Positions 55,331 to 63,615 of a stretch of 63,615 nt of DNA are shown here, piece after piece. Under the pieces are notes generated by a model. It saw nothing but the letters and a program-made list of their open reading frames with translations, was not told where the DNA came from and did no database searches. How positions within the stretch are numbered: position 1 is the stretch's first letter; each line of letters opens with the position of its first letter. Origin of the DNA: Slackia sp. (GTDB taxonomy: Bacteria; Actinomycetota; Coriobacteriia; Coriobacteriales; Eggerthellaceae); contig JAUNBA010000006.1 of NCBI GenBank assembly GCA_030527325.1, forward strand, positions 1 to 63,615, in the 5' to 3' direction. The position numbers were made by a program, and so were the translations under genes.

Positions 55331-56002
55331 ATGAACGAACGAAACCGCCGCGCCGAGGGCACGGCATTCGACGCCTTCGTCTTCGACTTGGACGGGACGC
55401 TGCTCGACACCCTGCCCGACCTCGTCGCCGTCACCAACGATACGCTGCAAGAATTCGGCTACCCCTGCCGCACGCGCGATGAAATCCTCGCCATGGTGGG
55501 CAACGGCCTCAAATCGCTCATCGAGCAAGCCGTCCCCGCGCATACGCCCGACGAGCGCGTCGCAGAGGCGCTCGCTTTCTGGAAAGCCGCCTACGACGGA
55601 TGCGGCCACCGTCGCACACGCATCTACGAAGGCATGATGGACGTCCTCGTCGAGCTGAGGGCGCGCGGCAAGAAGCTCGCCGTGTTCTCCAACAAATTCG
55701 ACGGCGGCGTCAAAGACGTCATGAACCGATTCATGCCCGGCTTCATGGATTTCGAGCTCGGCGAAGGACCCGTGCCGCGCAAGCCCGATCCCGCAGGCCT
55801 GCTGCTGATCGCCGATCGACTCGGCGTCGAGACGTCGAAGATCGCCTTCGTGGGCGACACCGCAGGCACCGATATGCAGGTCGCGCATAATGCGGGGGCG
55901 TTCGCTATCGGCGTCACCTGGGGATACCAGCCCGCTTCGACACTGCGCGACGCGGCGGACGCCGTGATAGACCGCCCATGCCAGCTGCTGGATTTCGCCT
56001 AA
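55331..56002 (+). CDS. HAD-family hydrolase, phosphoglycolate phosphatase-like
   Basis: The 223-residue haloacid-dehalogenase-type phosphatase shows motif I FDLDGTLLDT (nucleophile Asp), motif II LAVFSNKFDGG, motif III KPDP and motif IV FVGDTAGTDMQVAHNAG. The cap is helical, as in Gph/PGP enzymes that remove phosphate from 2-phosphoglycolate or similar small phosphates. Substrate is not provable from sequence. The ATG has GAGGAA. A TATACT box is near 55292. It may be the first gene of a co-directional run to telA, although gaps of about 130 bases separate the genes. Confidence 0.85.
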   Translation: MNERNRRAEGTAFDAFVFDLDGTLLDTLPDLVAVTNDTLQEFGYPCRTRDEILAMVGNGLKSLIEQAVPAHTPDERVAEALAFWKAAYDGCGHRRTRIYEGMMDVLVELRARGKKLAVFSNKFDGGVKDVMNRFMPGFMDFELGEGPVPRKPDPAGLLLIADRLGVETSKIAFVGDTAGTDMQVAHNAGAFAIGVTWGYQPASTLRDAADAVIDRPCQLLDFA

Positions 56003-56132
56003 CGGGCATCACGCCGCAACCGCCGCGCACGCCGCAGGCCGCAGAAACCGCGGCGACGACCGACCCGCGGCGCGTCCATCCGCCGAAGCGCCATCCGCGC
56101 CATTCAAGACCCACCACGACCGAGGAGGCCCC

Positions 56133-57179
56133 ATGCATCTATTCGAATCCCTGACCGACCTTCTCCGCAAGGCGAAAACCGCCAGCGCAGCACGCTGCAC
56201 CGCGGCCTGCGCGCTCGCCCTGCTGCTCTCTCTGCCGCTCGCCGCCTGCGGCACCGCGGCCGATACGCCCGCCGAAGCCCCGAGCGGGCAGGCGGCGGCC
56301 GACATCGCATCCCTGCCCGCATACGACGGCGAACTCTCCGTCGAAGTGAACGGCGGCGAACCCGGCTTCACCGCGGAAGAGGCGGCTCCCGAAGCGGCCG
56401 ACAAGCCTTTCGAGGAATACAGCCCGCTCGACGAACTCGGGCGATGCGAGACGGCCTTCGCGCTCGTCGGTCCCGAGACCATGCCCGATAAGCCGCGCGG
56501 CGACATCTCGAACGTGCACCCGAGCGGCTGGAAGCAGGCCCGCTACGACACCATCGACCAGCAGGCGCTCTACAACCGCAGCCACCTCATCGCCCATCAG
56601 CTCGCAGGCGAAGACGCCAACGAGCGCAACCTCATTACCGGCACCCGCACTATGAACGTCGAAGGTATGCTGCCCTACGAGGAGCTGGTCGGCGACTACG
56701 TGCGCGAGACGGGCAACCACGTGCTCTACCGCGTCACGCCTCTCTACGAGGGCGACGATCTGGTATGCCGCGGCGTGCAGATGGAGGCCCTCTCCATCGA
56801 GGACGGCGGGCGCGCAGTGCGCTTCAACGTGTTCGTCTACAACGTGGAGCCCGGCGTCGCGATCGACTACGCCACCGGCGACAGCAAACCGTCCGACGAC
56901 GTGGCAGAGGTCTCCTTCAAAAAGGCGATCAACGAGGGAACGGAAGGACCGGAGGGCGCGGCGGCGGACAGCGCGAAAACGACGACCGCAACGTTCGGCG
57001 ACACGAACGCCGCAGCCGAAGAGGGCTCCTACGTCGTCAACACCAAGAGCCGCAAATTCCACGACCCCGACTGCTCGTCCGCCAAAGACATGGCGCCGAA
57101 AAACAGGCAGGATTTCACCGGCTCGCGCGATGAGCTGATAGACGAAGGCTACGAGCCCTGCTGTGTCTGCAATCCGTAG
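56133..57179 (+). CDS. secreted DNA/RNA non-specific nuclease lipoprotein with a Cys-rich tail
   Basis: The 348-residue exported protein has a signal peptide and lipobox LAAC (lipidated Cys about 39). The nuclease domain (about 95-270) carries the catalytic NRSHLIAHQLAGEDANERNLITGTR, the variant of the DRGH/NxxN motif seen in streptococcal SdaD/EndA-like enzymes. The last 50 residues have KFHDPDCSSAKDMAPKN...CCVCNP, a Cys/His arrangement resembling the Ada-like metal-binding fold often fused to surface nucleases. It probably degrades extracellular DNA. The ATG has GAGGAGG. Confidence 0.82.
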   Translation: MHLFESLTDLLRKAKTASAARCTAACALALLLSLPLAACGTAADTPAEAPSGQAAADIASLPAYDGELSVEVNGGEPGFTAEEAAPEAADKPFEEYSPLDELGRCETAFALVGPETMPDKPRGDISNVHPSGWKQARYDTIDQQALYNRSHLIAHQLAGEDANERNLITGTRTMNVEGMLPYEELVGDYVRETGNHVLYRVTPLYEGDDLVCRGVQMEALSIEDGGRAVRFNVFVYNVEPGVAIDYATGDSKPSDDVAEVSFKKAINEGTEGPEGAAADSAKTTTATFGDTNAAAEEGSYVVNTKSRKFHDPDCSSAKDMAPKNRQDFTGSRDELIDEGYEPCCVCNP

Positions 57180-57244
57180 GCACGCAGGGCGATAAGGCGA
57201 CGGCGGCGACACCGAAGCGTTTCATTCGAGCCCGGCGTTTGCGG

Positions 57245-57250
57245 TAAAAT
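57245..57250 (+). promoter_or_regulatory. -10 box of the xpaC-telA operon
   Basis: TAAAAT lies 18 bases after a TTCATT -35 candidate and about 65 bases before the xpaC start. Confidence 0.45.
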
Positions 57251-57316
57251 GGCGGGAATCGAAGGCTTTCCATCAGGGACGGCGCCGCAATCGATCGGGC
57301 CGTCGGAAAGGCAACC

Positions 57317-58492
57317 ATGGCTTCATCGAAAAACATCGGAGACCAGCTGGTCGATGCCGTGCAAAGCGCCATCGATTCGCAGAACTTCAACAACCTCCAA
57401 TACGCCATCGAACACTCGATCGGCGCCGCCGCCGAAAACATCGGCAAAGGTCTCGCCCAGGCATCGGACGGCATGCGACGCATGCAAGAGCAGCACGCCT
57501 GGGAAACCGCACAACGCAATCAGCGGCTGCGCATGCAGGCCCTGTACGCCCGCTGCGGCGGCCTGAAGGCGGCAGGCTACTCCATGGCGGGCGTCGGAGG
57601 CATCATAGCCGTCCCCATGCTGACGGCATCCGGCATAGCCGCGCCTCTCGCCATGATGGAAGGGTGGGGGGCGTTCGCCATCGTGCCGCTCGCCATCGGC
57701 GCGGCAGGGGCCGTGCTCGCCGCATTCGGCATCAGGAAGATCGGCCTGGCGAAACGCTTCGACACGTACAAAGCCATCATCGGCGCGCGCGAATTCTGCC
57801 CCGTCGACGAGCTTGCCGCGCATACCGGCGAAACGCCTCAGAAGGTGCTGAAGAACCTCAAGACCATGATGGCCAAGGGGCTTTTCAAGCAGGCGGCGCT
57901 CGACGATTCGGAAACGCTGCTCATCACGTCGGCGGACGCCTACCGCGAATATCGCCAGGCGCAGTACGACGCCCTGCAGCGCCAGAACCACGCAGCGCAA
58001 GCGCTTCAGGCCGAAGAGGCCCGCAAAGAAGGACTCGACCCCGACGCCCGAGGCTTGCTCGAACGCGGCGAATCGTACTTGGCGCGCATACGCGCCTGTA
58101 ACGCCGGCATACCCGACCCCGCGATAACCGCGAAGATCGACCGCATCGAACGCGTGACACGCACCATATTCGACCGCGCGGCAGAGCAGCCCGCCGTCGT
58201 CGGCGACCTGGACAAACTCATGAGCTACTATCTGCCGACCACCGTCAAGCTGCTGGAGGCCTATCGCGATATGGAGGCGCAGCCCGTGCGCAGCGAAAAC
58301 GTGGAGGCGTCGAAAAAGGAAATCAGCGGCGCGCTCGACACGTTGAACGCCGCATTCGAAAAGCTGCTCGATTCCTTGTTCCGCGATATGGCGTGGGACC
58401 TTTCGACCGACATATCCGTCCTGCATACCGTCCTGGCCCAAGAAGGCCTGGTCGACGATGCGTTCGACATCAACGCGCAACGCCGCAGCTAG
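57317..58492 (+). CDS. XpaC-like protein
   Basis: This 391-residue protein fits the XpaC (5-bromo-4-chloroindolyl phosphate hydrolysis) family. The first 80 residues form amphipathic helices. Two hydrophobic segments (about 85-105 and 115-138, with GAFAIVPLAIGAAGAVLAAFGIRKIGLAKRF) are followed by a helical cytoplasmic region of about 250 residues ending in SYYLPTTVKLLEAYRDME. That last segment is typical of XpaC. The biochemical role is unknown. The next gene is telA, 38 bases away, the classic partner. The ATG has AAAGGCA. Confidence 0.78.
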   Translation: MASSKNIGDQLVDAVQSAIDSQNFNNLQYAIEHSIGAAAENIGKGLAQASDGMRRMQEQHAWETAQRNQRLRMQALYARCGGLKAAGYSMAGVGGIIAVPMLTASGIAAPLAMMEGWGAFAIVPLAIGAAGAVLAAFGIRKIGLAKRFDTYKAIIGAREFCPVDELAAHTGETPQKVLKNLKTMMAKGLFKQAALDDSETLLITSADAYREYRQAQYDALQRQNHAAQALQAEEARKEGLDPDARGLLERGESYLARIRACNAGIPDPAITAKIDRIERVTRTIFDRAAEQPAVVGDLDKLMSYYLPTTVKLLEAYRDMEAQPVRSENVEASKKEISGALDTLNAAFEKLLDSLFRDMAWDLSTDISVLHTVLAQEGLVDDAFDINAQRRS

Positions 58493-58530
58493 CATGACGC
58501 GGCCCTGTGCCGCACCCACGAGGAGGAATC

Positions 58531-59700
58531 ATGACCGACACGACCGCCAATCCCTTCGCAGGAGACGTTCCCGCACCGACGCTCACCTTGACGCCGACGC
58601 TCGACGATGCCCCCGCAGCGCCCGAAACCGTCGTCGTCGCGGCGGCCGAACAGCCCGAGGCCGCGGCTATCGACGACACCATGCTCACCGACGAGGAAAA
58701 GCAGATGGTGAACGGCTTCGCGCAGCAGATCGACGTACGCAACGCAAGCCTCGTTTTGCAGTACGGCGCCGGCGCGCAGAAGAAAATGGCCGATTTCAGC
58801 GAAGCCGCGCTCGCCAACGTGCGCACGCAGGACCTGGGCGAAGTGGGCGATCTGATAGGCGGCGTGGTCATGGAGCTGCGCAGCTTCGACGCCACCGAGG
58901 AAAAAGGACTGTTCGGCTTCTTCAAAAAGGGCGCGAACAAGATCGAATCCATGCGGGCGAAGTACGACAAAGCCGAGGCCAACGTCGATAAAATCGTCAA
59001 AGCGCTGCAGGGCCATCAGATGAAGCTGATGAAAGACGCCGCCACGCTCGACAAGATGTACGAGCTCAACCTGACGTATTTCAAAGAACTCACCATGTAC
59101 ATCCTCGCTGGCAAAAAGAAGCTCGCCGAGGTACGCAACGTCGAGTTGAAGGCCCTCGTCGAGAAAGCCCACGCCACCGGCCGTGCCGAAGACGCCCAGG
59201 CCGCGCAAGACCTCGAAGCCATGTGCACCCGCTTCGAGAAGAAGATATCGGATCTCGATCTTACGCGCACGATAGCCATGCAGACGGCGCCTCAGATCCG
59301 CCTCGTGCAGAACAACGAGGTCACCATGGTAGAAAAGATCCAGACCACCATCGTCAACACCATCCCGCTTTGGAAAAGCCAGATGGTGCTCGCGCTCGGC
59401 ATCGCCAATTCCGCCGAAGCGGTGCGCGCGCAAAACGCCGTCACCACCATGACCAACGATCTGCTGAAGAAGAATGCGGAGATGCTGCACGCCTCGACGG
59501 TCGAAGTGGCGCGCGAATCGGAGCGCGGCATCGTCGACATCGAAACGCTGAAGCACACCAACGAAACCCTCATCAAGACCTTCGACGAAGTCATGCAGAT
59601 TCAGCAAGAAGGCCGCCAGAAGCGCGCCGAGGCCGAATCCGAAATGCGTCGCATGGAAGCCGAGCTCAAACAGAAGATGCTCGAAATCCCGCGCTTGTAA
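58531..59700 (+). CDS. TelA-family toxic-anion resistance protein
   Basis: The 389-residue cytoplasmic protein is mostly helical coiled coil. The conserved TelA core runs from about 70 to 385, with GLFGFFKKGANKIESMRAKYDKAEANVDKIVKALQGHQ, MYELNLTYFKELTMYILAGKKKL and the terminal LKHTNETLIKTFDEVMQIQQEG. Members affect tellurite and other stress resistance, mechanism unknown. The start ATG has a perfect AGGAGG. Co-transcription with xpaC is likely. A hairpin follows at 59750-59777. Confidence 0.9.
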   Translation: MTDTTANPFAGDVPAPTLTLTPTLDDAPAAPETVVVAAAEQPEAAAIDDTMLTDEEKQMVNGFAQQIDVRNASLVLQYGAGAQKKMADFSEAALANVRTQDLGEVGDLIGGVVMELRSFDATEEKGLFGFFKKGANKIESMRAKYDKAEANVDKIVKALQGHQMKLMKDAATLDKMYELNLTYFKELTMYILAGKKKLAEVRNVELKALVEKAHATGRAEDAQAAQDLEAMCTRFEKKISDLDLTRTIAMQTAPQIRLVQNNEVTMVEKIQTTIVNTIPLWKSQMVLALGIANSAEAVRAQNAVTTMTNDLLKKNAEMLHASTVEVARESERGIVDIETLKHTNETLIKTFDEVMQIQQEGRQKRAEAESEMRRMEAELKQKMLEIPRL

Positions 59701-59749
59701 AGCAAATGCGATAGGTGAGCGGAAGGGTTTTGCCGACGACGTCATCGCA

Positions 59750-59777
59750 CCGAAAGGTCCGCTTGCGGGCCTTTCGG
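59750..59777 (+). terminator. terminator after telA
   Basis: A 13-base stem with one G-U pair (CCGAAAGGTCCGC) and a 2-base loop. There is little U-tract. The rest of 59701-59981 is empty. Confidence 0.6.
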
Positions 59778-59981
59778 TCATCCAGCCCCACAATCCCAAC
59801 GCTTTCGGATTCGATGTAATTTCCCGTCGGAGTCAACACTTTTTCGGCGACTTACGCTGATGCCCCCGATTCTCCAGATGCAGCATCGCCTTGACGTTCG
59901 AGCATCTTTCGAACGCGGCACCTATGTCGAACCCTTCTGAAAATCAAAATCCCCTGGTTGCCGCGCCTGAGCGCATGAAAT

Positions 59982-61610
59982 TCACGCCTCGCACGCCGCG
60001 ATCGCGCGCTCATCCATGCACACGATTTCATCTTGAACGGCATCGAGCAGCTCCTGGCGGGAATGCACGTCAAACTTCCTGTAGATATGCGAAACATGCG
60101 TTTTCACGGTTCCGTCCGACAAATACAGGGCTTCGCAAATATACGGCCTGTTCCTGCCTTGGGCGAGCATCATGAACACGTCGGTTTCGCGCGACGAAAG
60201 ACAATGATTTCGCGCTATTTCCCGACGATATTCAGCCAATCGGCGTTCGATGCGAAACTCCTCCGCCGACTCCGAAGGCCCTTCGTTCACTGTCGTTTCG
60301 TCCCTTGCGCAAACCTTCTTTGAAACCACAGGGCCATCGTCTGATTCGCGCGGCGAAACCGTCCCTTCGCGCTCGATGCCGCAGAAAGAAGACGCGGGGC
60401 CCATGTCGAGCGAATGCTCTATTTCGAACGGACGCGTGCTCATGGGTCTGATAGCCGCCACCATGACAAAGAAGATAGCGACCACCATGATGGAGCGCAT
60501 ATCGACCGATGCATCCTGCGCCAAAAACACCCACGGAATGGCCACCAGGCCGAACGCAGCATCGCTGACACCCTGAAACGTCCATGCGGCAAGCTTGGTC
60601 GTACGGATGGCGGTCATGATAAGCGTTCCCGAAAGAAGATGCCCGAACAACTCTATGGTGAGATACAGCCAATCGAAAAGGGGGGCAGGACCTGAAGCCG
60701 TGAAAAACTCATCCTGCAGCACATAGAGCACGAAACCCGCTGCTAACACGAGAAACGCAGGCTGGAAACGCACGAGCATATGGTTGTTGCTATTGCGAAC
60801 CAATGTGAAATACGCGAACGCCAACAAGGCCGCGCCGACGGTGGTATAGCCCGCAACCGTCGAGACGGGAAATCCGCTATACCCTTCGCCCCACAGCCCC
60901 AAATGACTTGTTCCCCTCAATGCCGCAAGGACAAGAGAAACGGCCACGAGAAGGAAAAGCAGGTCTGAAACGCCGGCGTTGCTCAGCGGATTGCGGGAAC
61001 GGTAATCGTCAAGGTTATCGGAATCGAAACGCACCATGAAGGAGAGGCAAACGAACGACACCGCTGGAAGCATGCACGATAACGCGATTTGCACAGCATT
61101 CGGAGCCGAAACGCTCAACCACGACCCAAGAACCGTCTTGAGAAAAAGTGCGGCGGCAACCGTCGCTATGGCGATGGAAAGGCGTCTGGCTTTAGCCAAT
61201 TCGCAATAGGAAAGGAGGGTCGTGGCGTAGTAGCCGCCGCCGCACAGGAACAATCCCGCAATAGCCACGGCATCCGACGGCAAAAACGTCTGCATATGGG
61301 AACCAGAATAAAGCAATGTTCCAACAACGGAAATAATAAGAGTGAATCTTATAGGCAGGGACCCCATTTTCCCGACATGCTTCGCAAGGACTATCGAGGC
61401 GAGTGCGGCAAGCGCAAAGCCGGCAAGGAAAAACAGCCTCGAATTTCCCAGACCCTGCACGACCGTGGCCGAAGATTCGAAACCGAGCCCATGTCCGAGA
61501 AGGTCGGCCCAAAGAACAACGGACGTAAGAGCGGTTGCCGCAAGCAGCGCTAGAGCGCCATCCCCATGTTTCGCATGCCTGACGCAAAGCGCGCAAATGC
61601 GATTTGCCAC
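59982..61610 (-). CDS. membrane-bound LuxR-family regulator
   Basis: The 542-residue protein has about twelve hydrophobic helices (residues 1-390), a linker of about 80 residues and a C-terminal LuxR helix-turn-helix (LSSRETDVFMMLAQGRNRPYICEALYLSDGTVKTHVSHIYRKF). This layout, with a transporter-like sensor on a DNA-binding domain, is common in Eggerthellaceae beside flavoprotein reductase genes. The GTG at 61610 has a good AAGGGGG site. An ATG at 61634 would lie only five bases after the TATAAT. It is divergent from the Tat flavoprotein, which it probably controls in response to that enzyme's substrate. Confidence 0.85.
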   Translation of the reverse strand: MANRICALCVRHAKHGDGALALLAATALTSVVLWADLLGHGLGFESSATVVQGLGNSRLFFLAGFALAALASIVLAKHVGKMGSLPIRFTLIISVVGTLLYSGSHMQTFLPSDAVAIAGLFLCGGGYYATTLLSYCELAKARRLSIAIATVAAALFLKTVLGSWLSVSAPNAVQIALSCMLPAVSFVCLSFMVRFDSDNLDDYRSRNPLSNAGVSDLLFLLVAVSLVLAALRGTSHLGLWGEGYSGFPVSTVAGYTTVGAALLAFAYFTLVRNSNNHMLVRFQPAFLVLAAGFVLYVLQDEFFTASGPAPLFDWLYLTIELFGHLLSGTLIMTAIRTTKLAAWTFQGVSDAAFGLVAIPWVFLAQDASVDMRSIMVVAIFFVMVAAIRPMSTRPFEIEHSLDMGPASSFCGIEREGTVSPRESDDGPVVSKKVCARDETTVNEGPSESAEEFRIERRLAEYRREIARNHCLSSRETDVFMMLAQGRNRPYICEALYLSDGTVKTHVSHIYRKFDVHSRQELLDAVQDEIVCMDERAIAACEA

Positions 61611-61639
61611 GTTCGCCGCCCCCTTACTTCCCATGACGG

Positions 61640-61645
61640 ATTATA
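61640..61645 (-). promoter_or_regulatory. -10 box of the LuxR regulator gene
   Basis: The minus strand reads TATAAT, about 30 bases before the GTG start. A clear -35 is not visible. Confidence 0.55.
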
Positions 61646-61877
61646 GAACACGAAGAGGAGCACCTTGCCCGTTCTTTATCAAGAAATGGCATTTAACCAG
61701 GTATTTCAAAAAAAATCATCCACTTCGGGGATAGAAGACGCACGTTTTTCGACAAATTAAGACGTTGTGGGAGAGGAGCGGCAAGCCTCCGCTCGGTATC
61801 ACGGAAACAAGGTGGTTCGAAGGGGAAACGGCGAAGAAGACACGGGCCACACCAGACGAGATAATGCAGGAGGAACC

Positions 61878-63482
61878 ATGGCAAAAACCAATATCGACGT
61901 AGACCGCACCGACCTTCAGACCTCACGTCGCACCTTCCTCAAGGGGGCGGGCATAACGCTCGCAAGCGTTGCGGCATTGGGCGTCGCGGGATGCGCGCCG
62001 AAAGGGAAGGACTCTAGCAGCGCCACAGCAGAAGGCTCCTGGGACGGCGAATACGATGTCATCGTTGCGGGAGCTGGAATCGCAGGCCTGACGGCCGCCG
62101 TCACCGTCGCCAAAGAGGGCGATGGAGCGTCGTGCCTCCTTCTGGAAAAGGAGGCCAAGCCCAACGGCAACAGCCCGTTCTGCGCAGGCTGGCAAATGTA
62201 TTTCGAAGAGACCGAAGGGCCTCTCAACTATCTCAATCACCTTATCGGCGATTGCACGCCGCAGGAAACGATCCAGGCATATGTCGAAGAGACCATGCAT
62301 AACTTGAAATGGGTCCTGGACCTCGGTGCCAAAGAAGAATGGCTGAACATCTATCGCCCCGAGCCCGAAGAGACGAATGAATACGCCGAATACCCCGACA
62401 GCCACACGGTGGGCTACCTCTTGTTCAAGACCGAAGGAGACCAGCCTCACCATATACACGAATTCCTAATGGGGTTGGTTGAAGAAAACGCCGACATCAT
62501 CGACTACAAAACGTCTACCCCCATCGAAGCTCTCATCCGCGACAGCGAAGGCGCGGTCGTCGGCGTCCTCGCCGACGGAAAGCGCTATCGAGCCAAGGGC
62601 GGCGTCATCATGTGCACGGGCGGTTTCGAAAATGACCAGAAGATGCTCCAAGACTACACCGGGGTCAAAGGATACCCCTATGCCGGCCAGGCCAACACCG
62701 GCGACGGCCATCGCATATGCCAGAAGGCTGGTGCTGGATTCTGGCATATGCACGGCGGCGCGACCTATTGGCTCTCGCTGCGCAACCTCGAAAACACGCG
62801 CTTCCTCTCCACGCTGTATTCCTTCACTACGAAGCAACACGGCATTACCGTGGGCGTGAACGGACGCAGGTTCTACCAGGACTTCGACAGCTGCAGCAAC
62901 TTCAAGAAATACGCGCTTCCCGGCACCGACATCACACGCAACGTGGGGTATCGTCACGGCATCACACAATTCGGCGGTGGAATGGCCCATCTTCCCTTGC
63001 CCGAGAAAGGCTGGTTCATCTTCGATCAGGCAGGACTCAACGCCGGTGCATGCCCGAAGGACAAGTCGGAAGACCCTGTCGCCGACGGCTGGGCCGTATG
63101 CGCCGATTCCATCGAAGAACTCGCCGCGCTTATCGAAGTTCCCGCCGACGAACTGACGAAGACGGTGAATCAATGGAATGAGTTCGTCGAACGCGGTGAA
63201 GACTTGGCATTCTATCGACCCGCAGACACGCTGACGCCAATCGGCCAGGCCCCTTATTATGCAATGCTCTGCGTTCCCGCCTTGCTGAACACCGACGGCG
63301 GTCCGATACGTAACGCGAAAGGCGAGATTTGCGACCCCGACGGCAACGCCATTCCCGGCCTCTACTCCGCAGGCGAGTTCGGATCCATTTGGGGCAACCT
63401 TTACCAAGGCGGTGGCAACGTAGGAGAATGCGGCGCATTCGGACGCATCTCCGCCCGCAGCGCCTTGTCTCGCCTGGCATAG
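61878..63482 (+). CDS. Tat-exported FAD-dependent oxidoreductase (fumarate-reductase/KSTD-like flavoprotein)
   Basis: The 534-residue protein has a Tat signal (SRRTFLKGAG, Arg17-Arg18) and a lipobox LGVAGC, so it is probably a lipoprotein on the outer face (Cys39). FAD binds at DVIVAGAGIAGLTAA (about 60-75). The C-terminal FAD motif is NLYQGGGNVGECGAFGRISARSA. Members reduce or dehydrogenate diverse substrates, often as anaerobic terminal reductases. There is no FMN-binding or heme domain, so electrons must come from a partner. The substrate is unknown. The ATG has GGAGGAA. It is divergent from the LuxR regulator. Confidence 0.87.
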   Translation: MAKTNIDVDRTDLQTSRRTFLKGAGITLASVAALGVAGCAPKGKDSSSATAEGSWDGEYDVIVAGAGIAGLTAAVTVAKEGDGASCLLLEKEAKPNGNSPFCAGWQMYFEETEGPLNYLNHLIGDCTPQETIQAYVEETMHNLKWVLDLGAKEEWLNIYRPEPEETNEYAEYPDSHTVGYLLFKTEGDQPHHIHEFLMGLVEENADIIDYKTSTPIEALIRDSEGAVVGVLADGKRYRAKGGVIMCTGGFENDQKMLQDYTGVKGYPYAGQANTGDGHRICQKAGAGFWHMHGGATYWLSLRNLENTRFLSTLYSFTTKQHGITVGVNGRRFYQDFDSCSNFKKYALPGTDITRNVGYRHGITQFGGGMAHLPLPEKGWFIFDQAGLNAGACPKDKSEDPVADGWAVCADSIEELAALIEVPADELTKTVNQWNEFVERGEDLAFYRPADTLTPIGQAPYYAMLCVPALLNTDGGPIRNAKGEICDPDGNAIPGLYSAGEFGSIWGNLYQGGGNVGECGAFGRISARSALSRLA

Positions 63483-63615
63483 CCCCATGTGACAGCCGCG
63501 TACAAATACTCAATGACCACAGGCGTCGGCATCCGCAATAATAGCGGATTCCCACCGACCGGCCCCCCGGTTACCCCACACCCCCGACGCAATTACATAG
63601 GCTCCGCGTCACCGT

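Overview
The window is high in G+C. It encodes an actinobacterial, anaerobe-like gene set: a Tat-exported FAD lipoprotein next to a membrane-bound LuxR regulator, a cytochrome bd oxidase, PspC proteins, a QueT transporter and many Coriobacteriia-type hypothetical proteins. The best guess is Eggerthellaceae (class Coriobacteriia). This rests on gene content and protein style only, not on a database match. A perfect parS site at 26496-26511 suggests the window lies in the origin-proximal part of the chromosome.

Layout. 1-7400: the end of an unknown gene with a Tyr-Gly tail, glucose-6-phosphate isomerase, the YhdT-PanF pantothenate symporter pair, an IS1634-type transposase homologue that has lost its catalytic residues, a LytTR response regulator and tRNA-Ser(GGA). 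7400-16900: a PrsA-type foldase lipoprotein, DnaJ-like protein and TypA, a glycosyltransferase / TSUP / LytS-type kinase operon, QueT and a membrane protein of unknown function. 17000-29600: an OmpR-type two-component system facing a Tat-like protein, a LysR regulator and MetE-like protein with a tandem palindromic operator between them, an XRE regulator, a membrane protein carrying parS, a degenerate LysR protein and an M18 aminopeptidase.

29900-40000 (all minus strand): PurB, two TrkA-type proteins, a beta-barrel cell-wall protein, then an envelope block of two PspC proteins, a CorC/HlyC-type protein, hemolysin III and two bacterial PH-domain proteins. 40385-46300: a MurE-type ligase, a 93-residue protein, an AsnB-type amidotransferase, an ATP-grasp ligase resembling D-aspartate ligases, and YqeY. 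MurE, AsnB and the ligase could together build an amidated D-Asp cross-bridge in peptidoglycan. 46800-52900: an AlbA-type ATP-binding regulator with AT-rich flanks, CydAB, and an HsmA-family protein divergent from a TetR regulator with two operators between them. 53000-63600: NagA and NagB, a phosphoglycolate phosphatase-like hydrolase, a secreted nuclease lipoprotein, XpaC-TelA, and a LuxR regulator divergent from the Tat flavoprotein.

Promoters often carry an extended -10 (TGC-TATAAT type). Most transcription units end in clear hairpins with U-tracts, so operon ends are well marked. The most unusual items are the apparently domesticated transposase, the AlbA-type gene with its odd flanks, the possible D-Asp cross-bridge cluster, and several tandem or shared palindromic operators.
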